A stretch of 64,000 bases of DNA from Isoetes taiwanensis (taxonomy: Eukaryota > Streptophyta > Lycopodiopsida > Isoetales > Isoetaceae). Positions within the stretch are counted from its first letter, which is position 1; each line of letters begins with the position of its first letter. This document shows positions 47,955 to 57,975 of the stretch, piece after piece. A program made the translations under genes and the position numbers. The DNA lies in assembly GCA_021234155.1 (NCBI GenBank), contig JAJEKV010000038.1:2746765-2810764 (forward strand), written 5' to 3'. The notes under the pieces were generated by a model that saw only the letters and a list, made by a program, of their open reading frames with translations, did no database searches and was not told where the DNA came from.

Positions 47955-48598
47955 TCAAGCAATTCTCAACCAGGAGGAAGCCGCGGAGAGCGCAATGAGC
48001 GCAGATACTAAGAGCAAAGATGGAGCAGCTAGAATGGCTGATGATGGTGGTGAACCTGTTGTTCCTGAACCTGATGTAGGAGCAGGAGAAGGACCAGAAG
48101 AATCTGCAATAACAAGGGGACAAATTAGCACTTAACAAATCAAGTTAAGCATAAAGGACTAAATGAGTTTACTTAAGCATAAAACCCTAGAAAACAGGGC
48201 AAAAATATGAGCAAAACCTGAAATTGAACATAAGATAAAAACTTACTGTTGCTGCAACTGGTGTAGGCATCGGTGCTCAAGCTGCAGTTGCCAAAGAGGG
48301 TCAAGGCTCTTGGAATATAAGAAGAATATGTAGGGTCATTGGCGAGAGAAGAAAGCTGGCAAATGCACTTAGGCTGATATGTAACAATATATGTCAAATT
48401 GGAGCAGCAGCTGCTGCTTGGCTTTGATGAATCAGAAGCCAGAATAAAGGAATAGCAATCTGAGTATCTGTTGTTATCACAGGCCTCAGACGGGGCCGGA
48501 GCCGGCGCGGCTCCGGCTGCGCAATTCGCCATTATCACCACAATTGCGAGCAGAATTGGCCCCATTCTTGCAAGCGCTGCCATGGCCGGATGGCTCAC
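47955..48598 (-). CDS. GPI-anchored non-specific lipid-transfer protein (LTPG-like), 2 exons
   Basis: The CDS is the complement of 48247-48598 joined to 47955-48103, 501 bases, 166 residues. The donor is GTAAGT and the acceptor ttgcag. The join completes an AAT codon. Residues 1 to about 30 form a signal peptide. Eight cysteines follow the lipid-transfer pattern C-x7-C-x15-CC-x12-C-x-C-xn-C-xn-C, starting at S-E-A-C. Exon 2 encodes a Ser/Pro/Gly/Thr-rich spacer and a hydrophobic tail (I-L-A-A-P-S-L-L-L-V), the standard GPI-anchor signal. Such proteins bind lipids at the outer plasma membrane or wall and help deposit cuticle or suberin. An in-frame ATG five codons downstream (48583) has a stronger context (GCCATGGC) and could be the true start. 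The upstream flank holds a hairpin-bearing repeat. The frame looks intact. Confidence 0.9.
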
Positions 48599-48884
48599 AA
48601 ATGCAGGGCAGGTTTTTATTGTGTATTTGAAGATCTTCTTCCGGAGTATAATGTGGGTTTGACCACTTTAGAAGGTTCTGTTCGGCTTTGTACACGCGGT
48701 TTTGCTGACCATGTTACAAAACCAGCCCCCACACTTGGACTTCTTGCCCATTATACACGCCACATAACCTAAAAGAACCGGTCGTAAAGAATGTTTCGTT
48801 ACCTCACAATTCTGCTGCACCGGCCTACGGGTGTCAGCTCCTCGGTGATTCTCTCGCAGCAAAATATGAGATAACGAAACTTTC

Positions 48885-49320
48885 TTATAACGTCAAAGGT
48901 AAGTGGGCCTGTGTTCTTACATCTTCTTGAATCATTCTTGTCAAGAATGACAAATTGCCCCTCCAAAACATGTAGAAAACTAAGGTAAGGAAGACCGGAT
49001 TCATAGGTTTTAGAGGCATGACCTCATTCTGTAGGTCATGGGGCCAGCGAGAATGGCTTCCCCCATGCCATTCTACATAACGTCAAGACCAAGTGGGCCT
49101 GCGTTCTTGCCTGATACTTCGATCATTCTTGTCAAGAATGAAAAGTGAGTCCACAAAACCTGTAGAATCCGGTTCTTCTTGCCTTGTCGTAGTATAATGG
49201 CATGGGGTCAGCCATTCTTGCTGCCCCCATGACCTGTAGAATCAGGTCAACGCTCCCTAATTCTGCAGGTCATGGGGGCAGTAAGAATGGCTTCCCCCAT
49301 GCCATTCTACATAACATGGA
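48885..49320. repeat. Composite direct/inverted repeat upstream of the lipid-transfer gene
   Basis: The phrase 'taacgtcaa..(c)aagtgggcctg(t/c)gttctt' begins at about 48888 and again at about 49077, period near 190. Each copy is followed by the near-palindrome CATTCTTGTCAAGAATG (about 48936 and 49126). A 51-base block starting attctg(t/c)aggtcatggg occurs at 49026-49076 (+), 49192-49242 (inverted) and 49260-49310 (+). It may be a MITE or nested MITEs. Clear terminal repeats and target duplications were not resolved. Confidence 0.7.
49192..49310. other. Long near-perfect hairpin (51-base arms, 17-base loop)
   Basis: The left arm 49192-49242 and the right arm 49260-49310 are complementary at 46 of 51 positions with no gap. 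In + strand RNA two of the five mismatches become G-U pairs. The loop is 49243-49259. The size and pairing are within the range of plant microRNA precursors and of small MITEs; the sequence alone does not decide. Confidence 0.75.
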
Positions 49321-50808
49321 GACAACGTAGTTTAACTTCTTTGCCACATGGCATGGCACAATTGAGCGCTTTTCAGAATTTACACTAGAAAGAACAGAAT
49401 GTAAAGTAAATGCAGCAGAACGTGAAGTAGATGCTTACAATAATGTGAGGAAGACATTTCTTCAAAAGAATCATAGCTACTTAACGTGATCTCATTGGTT
49501 GTCCTTAGTCATTTGGAAGACGTCTGAAAACTTTGTTAGATGCCACCTGAATTTCTGTACCAAACACAATTTTTTGATAAGAGACTTCTTTAGGGCAGGG
49601 AGCTTGCATGACTCATATACTAGACCCGGCACTTGGACTTCCTGACCATTACACAAGCATGCTAGGCTCGACATCGACATTTCTTGAATACTGACTTCTC
49701 TGGTTTTACATATCCACACAATGGCTATAGTCTGTTCATGCAAAGTACATGCAATTGCTTTATATCTGGTTGTGGATGGCCAGGGTTGTGTGGATGGTGC
49801 TACCAAGCTAGTGGCAAAAATTGTGCTTCTCAAGTAATGGCACAATTTGCAAGCAAAGGTGGTATTTTAGTCTCCCTTTTGGGGACTTATTATTGATGGT
49901 TTCTTGACCTATTTTTACTTTCTTGCCACTTTCCGATTTCTATTGTCTAGAAGAAAGTCAAATATGGTTGGAATACATTAAACACCTCCCATAAATTTTT
50001 AGGTGGAAAAGATCCATGGAGATGGATTCCATCTAATAAATTAGTCATTTTTATAGAGGATAGTTGGTAAATATAGGTAAATTACAATACTGCTGCGGAG
50101 TATGAGTTATGCAATCAATACTTCACATGTGTGCACTTAAGACCCATACGATTAAAGGTAAAGAAAAGGACAAATAGTTATTGTTTTCTATGTCATAAGC
50201 TTTGAACATGTCTATTCCTTATTTATAACAAGAAATTTATCGCGGCGGCCAAGGCTGCCGCGAACATTTCTCTTTCACAACTCCCCAGTATTTCAATTCA
50301 AAACTCCTTCTCTAGGTACGAAGTTGTTTATTCTCGCCTATTTTAAATGTCGTTGTATTTCGTATTTGGTATTTGATCCACCTCTTTATACTTGCACAAT
50401 GCAATTCCTCCTCTATACTTAAATGCAATTAGACTAAACAGGTCCCATGGTTCATGAAGGCCCTATGTTCCATGAGCAAATGCACAAGATTATTCTTGGT
50501 CTAAACTATCTTGATGAATTAATGTAGGAGTTGGTTATTGTCACATTTACTATTGTGAAGAAGATTGAAGCACTGAGCACATAATCCACAATATGTCAAA
50601 AGTAACTCTCCTCCTAACCAATTGCCCATTGACTAACATGGCAATCCAAAAAGTACACAAACAGAAAAAATGGTCTCAATGATCTAAAAGAATGGTCATA
50701 TACAAAATATACAAATTGAACAGTCGTAATATGACATAATGCTGAAATGAGTGCAGTGATTTAGTCAAAATTTCCTACTATTCTTCCTTAACATCATGTA
50801 CATATAGT
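49321..50808. other. Intergenic DNA
   Basis: No gene is supported. Frames at 49492-49896 on the two strands overlap and lack motifs. The one unusual spot is the GC-rich palindrome at 50240-50263. Confidence 0.45.
50240..50263. other. GC-rich palindrome in AT-rich DNA
   Basis: TCGCGGC (50240-50246) pairs with GCCGCGA (50257-50263) around a 10-base centre ggccaaggct that is itself partly self-complementary. Confidence 0.6.
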
Positions 50809-51900
50809 TTAAGGTTTTAACATGTCATTGGTTGGAAAAGAGTTTTGATTCTTCACGGCAAGGGAGATGGACCAAGCTTGGATATAGCCGTTTAGACTAC
50901 CACTATAAATCAACCAATTACCAACCATATTCATGGTGATGGCCAAGCTTTTGAAGAGCTATAGAGCCCTTCCAAAATGGCAACGCAAGCATGATTTTTT
51001 CCTTCTACTAATCTCCAAACTCTAACACTCTTATCTGCAAAGCCATTGCACAATATTCCATCCATGGATATTAAGCGTACCACATCATGCTGATGCCCCT
51101 TCAAGTTCTCTGATGCACTGCATTCTTTTAATGATCCAGCCCTCTAGACCTTGATTAATCCTCCACTTGTGCCAGAATACAAAAATGCTTCCTCTGTGAC
51201 TCATTGCTAGATCATTTACTGCAAATTTATGATGTAATGCAGCAAAAAGGACATATTCTTTCTTACCCTTTTGCCATACCTTCACCTTCTTATCTGCAGA
51301 TCCAGTATAAACAAGGCCATCCTTTGCCACTGCTAGACAATTCACAGCATCATCGTGTACATGGATGGATTCAACACACGTGAAATCATAAATCCTCCAA
51401 ATCTTCAAGGTTCTATCCCAAGAAACAGAGTAGAGCATGTTGGAGTTATGATCAGCAGCCAAACAAGAAATGGTGTTAAAATGCTGGATCCAAAGGCACA
51501 ATTTATGTCTTCTAGCCTGAACGAAGCTCTTGGGGTGAAAAACCCTAAATATAAGATCTTTAATAGTAGGCAAAGTATGGGAAAGCTTGTGGGCAGTTGA
51601 ATGGCTGGAGCTCAGCCTCCAAACTTTGATGCTATGATCCTGATGACCACTGAAAACCCTAATTTTTTATGTTGATGATAGCCTACGCTGCTCCATCTCC
51701 ATTGCCAAGCCTTGAAAACTATGTGAAATCGTCTCTTTTCCATGCTACAATCTGGCTAGAATCAGAGCCGTTGTAATCAAGATCTCCACAAATAGAAAGA
51801 AAAAAAATAGTTCCAGTATGTGCTTTGAATGATGCCAAACACTTATACTCTGCACTCTGTTCCTCAGGCAGCTGCCTTATGGACCACTTCGATTTGCAAG
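50809..51900 (-). pseudogene. WD40-repeat protein pseudogene (JINGUBANG-like)
   Basis: The minus strand reads as a WD40 protein from about 51900 to a stop at 50809-50811. Repeat landmarks include K-C-L-A-S-F-K-A-H-T-G near 51830, S-D-S-S-Q-I-V-A-W-K near 51750, and G-H-Q-D-H-S-I-K-V-W-R near 51640. Then follow Y-S-V-S-W-D-R-T-L-K-I-W-R near 51400, Y-T-G-S-A-D-K-K-V-K-V-W near 51290, D-K-S-V-R-V-W-R near 51020 and Y-S-G-S-L-N-G near 50910. The spacing and the L-P-T-I-K-D linker fit the JINGUBANG family, whose Arabidopsis member restrains pollen germination. In-frame stops at 51719-51721 and 51683-51685 and at least two frameshifts make it non-functional as read. The longest open part is 51085-51573. 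No intron is seen, as in family members I recall. Confidence 0.8.
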
Positions 51901-51963
51901 CTCCAATCTGATCCTACAAACTGCTTAGTATAATTTTCACCATCTTCGACATCAGTTTTACAG

Positions 51964-52057
51964 GGGCTTACCCTTGAAGTGCTGGAATAGAAGGTTTGCA
52001 TACTCTTGATGGGCTTACCCTTGAAGTGCCGGAATAGAAGCTTTACATCCTCTTGAA
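51964..52057. repeat. 47-bp tandem duplication
   Basis: gggcttacccttgaagtg starts at 51964 and 52011. The two copies differ at a few positions. Confidence 0.8.
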
Positions 52058-52153
52058 GTTCGGTTCTTTATGGCTCTGGCTATGGCGGGCAGAAAATAAA
52101 TACAAAGGAAAATTTCAAGATGGAGATTAAAAAAGGCCATATGGGCGATATTT

Positions 52154-52453
52154 ATGGATAAAAAAGATGATGAGGAGCGGATCATTCATCTACAGACCGC
52201 GTTGAAGAGATGCTTCTTATCCAGACAACCAGAATACAACCATCTCCTTGTTCGAAGGGAGAGTTCATCCATGTCTGCAGATCTAAAGCAGCAGTTCATT
52301 GCCAAGGTAACAGAAGCATCTTCCGTGCTTAGAGAGCCCCAAACAGGGAGATCAGTGCTCAGGAAGACACAACCTAAGGTAAATCCTCTTATAGCTCATA
52401 AAACTCCAGTAAAGCAACCCCCCTCCAATTCTAAAAAAGGTATCAAACTTTGA
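52154..52453 (+). CDS. Hypothetical basic protein or exon, 99 residues
   Basis: This open frame starts M-D-K-K-D-D-E-E-R and has a charged, protein-like composition. The first half looks helical (I-I-H-L-Q-T-A-L-K-R-C). The C-terminal half is rich in Lys, Pro, Gln and Ser (Q-P-K-V-N-P, K-T-P-V-K-Q-P-P). No domain is recognised. It could be one exon of a larger gene or a relic. The codon pattern and absence of low-complexity DNA make it more credible than neighbouring frames, but no partner exon was found. Confidence 0.35.
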   Translation: MDKKDDEERIIHLQTALKRCFLSRQPEYNHLLVRRESSSMSADLKQQFIAKVTEASSVLREPQTGRSVLRKTQPKVNPLIAHKTPVKQPPSNSKKGIKL

Positions 52454-53559
52454 TCGTGAATGACAGCATTTATTTTGTCAACAATTTGCATTTCGATGAT
52501 GGCATACTTTCCTATACTTATAACCCAGCTCAGGATGAAATAGCAAAAATGGCTGGCTCCCTGATTAGTAGTCTGTAATCTTAAGGATGAATCTAAGCTT
52601 AGTAGCAGTTGTAGCAGTTCTAGCAAGCAGGTTCCCAAGGCATAGAACAGGCTTCGCCCGATTCTGTTCGTAAGTGTTGTGGGTGCATCATTGCTCAGAG
52701 TGACGAGAACGGAACCCAAATCCTCTGCCTCTGCCTTCTACACCCAAGCTTGATTGGAGCACAAAATCGCACGCATGATCCTGGGGCTCCGGCCATATGA
52801 CCCTGGGGCTCCGCCATAGCCAGAGCATAGGCAATATACCTTATCTTTGCCATAAAAGTTTTGCCCTTAAAATTTTGTCACACGTGTCGTCTCCAAAATC
52901 TCCCTCACCACAGAAAAATTAGGTTCAAAAAAATATTAGGATTCAAACAAAAATTGAAACTGCATTACATATGTCGGGATAAAGGAAGAAATCAACTCTT
53001 CAAATTACTAAGAGCATACGTCCATTCATTTTGAAAACAGTATTGGTTGAGATAGAGATAGAGATAGAGATAGAGATAAAGGTAGTAATTTTTACTTCTA
53101 CGAAGACCACAATGTGCCATGGGACAATCTAAAACTCGGGATCTAAGCCCAAGGGAAAACAAATATAAAGAAAATAACAAAACGTAAATGTTTGAGGCAG
53201 TAAAGGTAACCCAACCAAGGGTTCTGAGGCCACTGGTCGCAAATGAGAGCTGCGCCTCCCCTATACACTGCCCGCTGTTTTTTACAACCTAACCTCTCGT
53301 ACTTTGCACAATTCCTCACGCTGCCTGGTCAACTGTACCGTGCAGACATAGCACTAAAACTCCAATACCATTCATCTTGAAAAAGGCCCATTCTAAGGGT
53401 GTCCAAATGGTCTTTGCCATGCTTATTCTAAGTTCGCCTCGTCATAGTAGCACAAACAAACCACTGCAAAAGTTCCTTCTGTCGCAACCAAGGACTGGCC
53501 TAGAAGTCGCTCCCTTTACATAAAGGTAGCCCTTAGCGCCTTTCTCCCTTCACCTTTAC
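52454..53559. other. Intergenic DNA with small repeats
   Basis: A 22-bp direct duplication ('ctggggctccg' at 52781 and 52802) and a short (GAGATA)n tract at 53049-53078 are present. No gene is seen. Confidence 0.5.
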
Positions 53560-54850
53560 CTTTTCCCTTTTCCAGTACCTTTATGGTACCTATATATGTA
53601 TGACATATTCATGGATATAACGTGTCTTCTGTTGTGGTGCATACTTCACTCTTTTGTGTCTTCACAGGTTTAACATGGTATCAGAGCCTTAGATCTAGTT
53701 AGCCTGCTCTATAAGTTTTTGAATTTGTGAATCTATCATAGATATTTCGAATTGTCGAAGCACTCTGTTTAGGCTAGAAACCTAATCATGTTTATTGTAG
53801 TCTGTAGTTTGTAGTTTGATTTTTTGCAAACACTGACCAATAGATTCAAGACTGAACCGTTGATAGAAAATTGTGGGCCAGAGTTATAGCCGTAGGTAGT
53901 GATGAGTTAAATTTTGTTTTGGCAGAATTAAGATTGGTTTCTTCTACACTGGCTAATCCCATAGTTAGAACTTAGGAATGTGAACTATTCTATTCTATTC
54001 TATTCTATAGACCAAGGTTCAATTCCAGCTTGAAATCAAATTTTTGCTTTTCCTTTAGCTGCTAGATTAAAGTGTGTCTAATAGTCTATCGATGTGACTT
54101 TTGTATCTAGCTACTAGTAAGCGTCATGTAGTGACATTGATATGTACATGCTTGGATCATAGGAATGGTCTAACAAAAGTTAGAGTACCTGTTGATAAGT
54201 ACTAGATAATTGTTTCATGATTGATTTAGAAATAATATTTCTAGCAATTACAATTGCATTGTGAAGTGGATGGCATTGTGGATGCATTGGATTTGATTTT
54301 GACTGATAAAGAAAACTTGAATAATAGGTGATGCATAGTGCATTAAAATGATATTGTGTGGTCCATATTGCATTTAAGCTATCAAGGACAATTGCACATG
54401 CTTGAGCATATTACATCAATTGAATCTTCTTAAAAGTGTCTTGAAATGCTATTGTGTGCATATTGCATTGAGAAGTGTATTCAAATTATATTGTGTGATG
54501 CATATTGCATTGACACTATGCATATGACAATTGATGTTGCACATGCTTGATGATTCAATTGATTCAATTGGGTATTGATGGAGTATTCGTATTGGAAACT
54601 CAATTTGAGCTATGCCTGTTATTTGTATCAATAGATGTAAATGCCCTGAACTGCAAGTGTTGATGGGTTAGTGTATGTGAGGCATGTGCTGTTGGAAAGC
54701 CGCATCACCGTCCTTTCAGTGCAGAAGGAAAACATGCAATACAACTTTTGAAGCTTGTGCATGCTGATGTATGTGGCCCAGTACTTTATGCTTTGAGTGT
54801 GCACGATCATCTTGTTTGTGGATGATTTTCCTATAAAGCTTTTGTATATT
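53560..54850 (+). mobile_element. Truncated copia remnant with LTR end, primer site and integrase start
   Basis: At 53676-53688 the primer site tggtatcagagcc follows an LTR-like end (tttaaca). Downstream on the + strand, 54690-54785 reads G-K-P-H-H-R-P-F, then L-L-K-L-V-H-A-D-V-C-G-P-V. This is the GAG-pre-integrase to integrase junction with the first catalytic Asp. A piece V-D-D-F lies near 54818. Gag is not readable and nothing later in pol is found, so the element is internally and 3' truncated. The left LTR boundary was not defined. The (TTCTA)n tract at 53985-54008 lies inside. Confidence 0.65.
53676..53688 (+). promoter_or_regulatory. Primer binding site (initiator tRNA-Met) of the truncated copia
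   Basis: Exact tggtatcagagcc. Confidence 0.85.
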
Positions 54851-55678
54851 TTATTTCCACAAAGTTCCAAGTCTTCACCAAATTTCAAGTGTTTAAAAGT
54901 ATGGTGGAGACTCAGATTGTCAAAGTGATCAAACGATTGCACCTTGCATCTTGACAACCTTGTGTACAAATTTAACTTGTACACAAATGTAAGGTCAACC
55001 ATGCAGTAGTTTGGCAATTGAATTAGGTTTTCTAGGTATAGTTAGACGTAAATTATGGTTTCCAAGGCAATGACATGGGTTTCATGATTTCTAGCATATC
55101 TCATGATATGGACCAAAGACCTAGATAGTTGCCTACCCAATTACTTTTAAGAATTTTTGCAATCTTCAAAAGTGGGCAATAAAAGTACAATAAAATTAAA
55201 ATGTAATAAGACCTGTGGAGGCCTATTGTAAAACAAAATTTATAAAAATCTCAGTTCAAAAAGGCTCTACATTTGATAGATTCATATCAAGCTAATATGC
55301 ACAATATTGAAGCAACAGCCTAAGGGTAGTAATTTATTCTTTCTATATTGTTCCTAACTATTCAGAAGTATTACTCATTTACATGACTTCTGCTTGTCTC
55401 AGTTAAGTGCATTGCTCAACAACCCTAAAGACTGAAGCAGAAACAAGTCTAATATATCCATAAGCAAAACAACCTTATTGGCACTTGATATGAAGGACTA
55501 GTGCTTTATTGAAGTCGATTATTTATTAAGGATCTATGTGGATCCTTCTAGTGTTGTAAAGATATCAGTCCTTGTAACAATTCTGCATCATATTTGGCAA
55601 CCTTGCACATTTTAGCATGAAAAAACATTCAAGCTTACTAGGAAAAAACTATTAAGCTAGAAATACTTACTTACAACT
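54851..55678. other. Intergenic DNA, possible last exon of the CBS gene not found
   Basis: AT-rich, with no gene seen. If the CBS gene is complete, its final exon should lie on the minus strand in or before this stretch, but I could not recognise it. Confidence 0.35.
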
Positions 55679-56839
55679 TGATTTGAGTCGTTGACAATTG
55701 GGATTCTATGAATTTTATTTTTCAGCATCAGAATAGCCGCAACTGCAGGGAAAGCATTATATTCAAATAAAATTACACATTAGAAAAAATAAGCAGTAGC
55801 AAGAAGGTCACCAGATCAAAAGAAATATATTTTTTACTGCAATACCTGATACAATCTTGTCGGCAGATAGGGTAATAGCAGGCGAACTCATTACTTCATC
55901 TACAGTAGATTTTAGCTGAAAATTGCTTGCAATTGAATTAAAGCCAGAAAGGAGAAATGTGTACACTTGTGTGCACAATTCTAAAACATTTATCAAAGGA
56001 ATCCTCAAGCTGAGCTTGTTACGTACAAAACTATTTCTCTCAATTCTTTCCCTCAAATTAAGATGCAAAGACCAGTGCTGACATCCCACATTTGACAATA
56101 AAATAATCAAAGACATTGGAGACAAAAGAGATCATAAAAATTTCAACTCAAGAACTATGGCTGACAATCTCCATACATTCGACATGCCGGAGACCACGTA
56201 TGCCACTATTCATAATAAAAAAGGCCTCAACAAAGATGGTCATGGGAAAGACGATTAATTAATTGAAACTGTTTGTGTCACAATTATTTACAGATAGATA
56301 AAAAAAAAATCTAATTCTTAGGTATGTACCCCTCCCTCTTGTCTTTTTTCAAGAACAACCCAATACACTTTTGTTCCTTGTCGATAACTGGCACGCCTGA
56401 TATTTCTATGAAAAATGAATCTATTTCCTCAATCAAATTCTCCGGGGTTGCTGTGTAAATAATCTTGGACATACCATCTGCCAAGAAAGTAGAAGGATAT
56501 GCCTGCATAAGATGTTCACACTAATTGTTATTGTCTGACACAAACAAAGTGGTACACATAAAAAAATCTCCCCTCCTCTTTGAAAATCACTGACTCATAA
56601 TGGGCCGAGAGATCTTCAAAATTCGGCATGGAAAAAGTCTCAGTTCACTCTCCAGAAGGAAGAATTTCACCCTTAGGTTCTTCAACTTCAATCTTATCAC
56701 CCACTGCATAGACTACTAGCACTTTTCTGCACCCAATAACAGATCCAAAAGCTGGAACCAATGATTTTGGCTGAAGGAGTCTGCCTCTAAAATCTACTTT
56801 CGCACTAAACCATTCTGACTTGCTGATATACTGTTGCAT
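55679..56839 (-). pseudogene. CBS-domain protein gene (chloroplast-type), probably inactive
   Basis: Four minus-strand pieces make one CBS-domain protein. (1) 56569-56839 starts M-Q-Q-Y-I-S-K-S-E-W-F and runs to G-E, a TGA at 56645-56647, then in the same frame M-P-N-F-E-D-L-S-A-H-Y-E. (2) 56311-56508 has the first CBS domain: M-S-K-I-I-Y-T-A-T-P-E, then S-G-V-P-V-I-D-K-E, after a tgcag acceptor. (3) About 55850-55910 gives V-D-E-V-M-S-S-P-A-I-T-L-S. (4) About 55680-55741 gives L-M-L-K-N-K-I-H-R-I-P-I-V-N. CBS pairs bind adenosine ligands. The TGA falls where I expect Trp, so a TGG-to-TGA change is likely. The other pieces look well kept, with consensus splice sites. It could be a recent pseudogene or a sequencing error. 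An SRP54 relic lies directly upstream on the same strand. Confidence 0.7.
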
Positions 56840-56909
56840 GGAAGGATCCTAAAAAACACCTTTTAGGTAGATTATCTTAGAAACTAGATCCTCAGGAGTA
56901 ATCTAATAG

Positions 56910-57785
56910 GAACATACTCGGGGTCATTGAGTTGATCATTGATTCCATTATCTTAAGGCTTTTCTCTGCTTCATATATCTGCTGAGAAGTAACCTGCTCA
57001 AAATGGATGAGACATTTTGATTAGTTGTCACTTTTATACTGATGGTGAGATTGTAACAGTACTCTAAGTAGATAACATAAGATAATGAAATTCGTTATAA
57101 TAACTAACCTTTTTCATGCCTGGAATTAGTTTCAGCACTCCACTGATTGAGCCCATATAAGCAAGCATGTGTATTTGTTTTAAGAAGTTGTTAAAATCAA
57201 ATTTTGCTTCCATAATTTTCCTTTCAATTTCTAAGGCTTCCGCTTTCAACATCTGAACAAATGGTTAATGACAATAGATAGCCATAGTTAAATGCCACAG
57301 GGATCCATATTATAGATTCTTGAGCCTTTTCTACAAATGAAAGGACACCCCCCATTCCAAGAATACGGCTTGCCAAACGATCAGGATAAAATGGTTCTAA
57401 TGCTGTCATGCTTTCTCCTTCTCCTACAAATTTAATAGTCTCACCAGAAACGTGAATTGGCATGTGGAACATAACATGTGCAGACACTACTGGGAAACAA
57501 AGTTTTGAGCTACCTCCTTGACACACAATGCATTCCACCAGGGGAGTCACCATCAAGCTTTGTCAAAATTGCACCTGTTATGCCAACCTCTAGGTTGAAA
57601 GATGCCACCCAAGATGCATTGACAATATTTACGTTAATCAATGAACATAGTATCTTCAATACATTACATCTAATAAATACTACTATTCCATAGGATTTTT
57701 TCTGATCAAGACAGGCCATGAACGAAAGCTGCTACTTCCTAGCCTGCAATTGCATCAACCACTAGAAGAACATCTAAAAGCTAAT
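56910..57785 (-). pseudogene. SRP54 GTPase relic (chloroplast-type), M domain missing
   Basis: Minus-strand exons follow SRP54 order. D-V-L-L-V-V-D-A-I-A-G then a TAG at 57739-57741 (family has Gln) lies near 57770. [14 protein letters not shown] lies at 57545-57595. F-V-G-E-G-E-S-M then [17 protein letters not shown] lies at 57340-57440. K-I-M-E-A-K-F-D-F-N-N-F-L-K-Q then I-P-G-M-K-K lies at 57107-57230. V-T-S-Q-Q-I-Y-E-A-E ending near 56915 comes last. The intron between K-K and V-T has good GT (gttagt) and AG (gcag) ends. SRP54 targets membrane proteins co- or post-translationally; the E-P-F-Y-P-D-R form is bacterial/chloroplast-like. The stop, the gap between exons and the absent Met-rich domain mark it as a relic. 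Confidence 0.75.
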
Positions 57786-57791
57786 GTCAGC

Positions 57792-57975
57792 AACTACTAT
57801 AGTCCAAGAATTTTAAAATCTTTCAATATAGTGTAATACTCTGCTTTGAAAATCTGCGTGCTCCAACGATTCAATGACGGCAGATGGAGTCCCAACTACT
57901 ATAGTCCAAGCATTTTAAAATCTTTCAATATCTCTTCTTTGAAAATTTGCGCACCGGCTCCAACGATTCCTGCGA
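57792..57975. repeat. ~100-bp tandem duplication beside the SRP54 relic
   Basis: aactactatagtccaag starts at 57792 and 57894. Both copies continue through 'attttaaaatctttcaatat' to 'ctccaacgattc'. It may duplicate an upstream exon/intron piece. Confidence 0.8.

Noticed and set aside
54628-55017. 129-codon minus-strand frame
   Set aside because: It covers the copia integrase start, which reads convincingly on the + strand.
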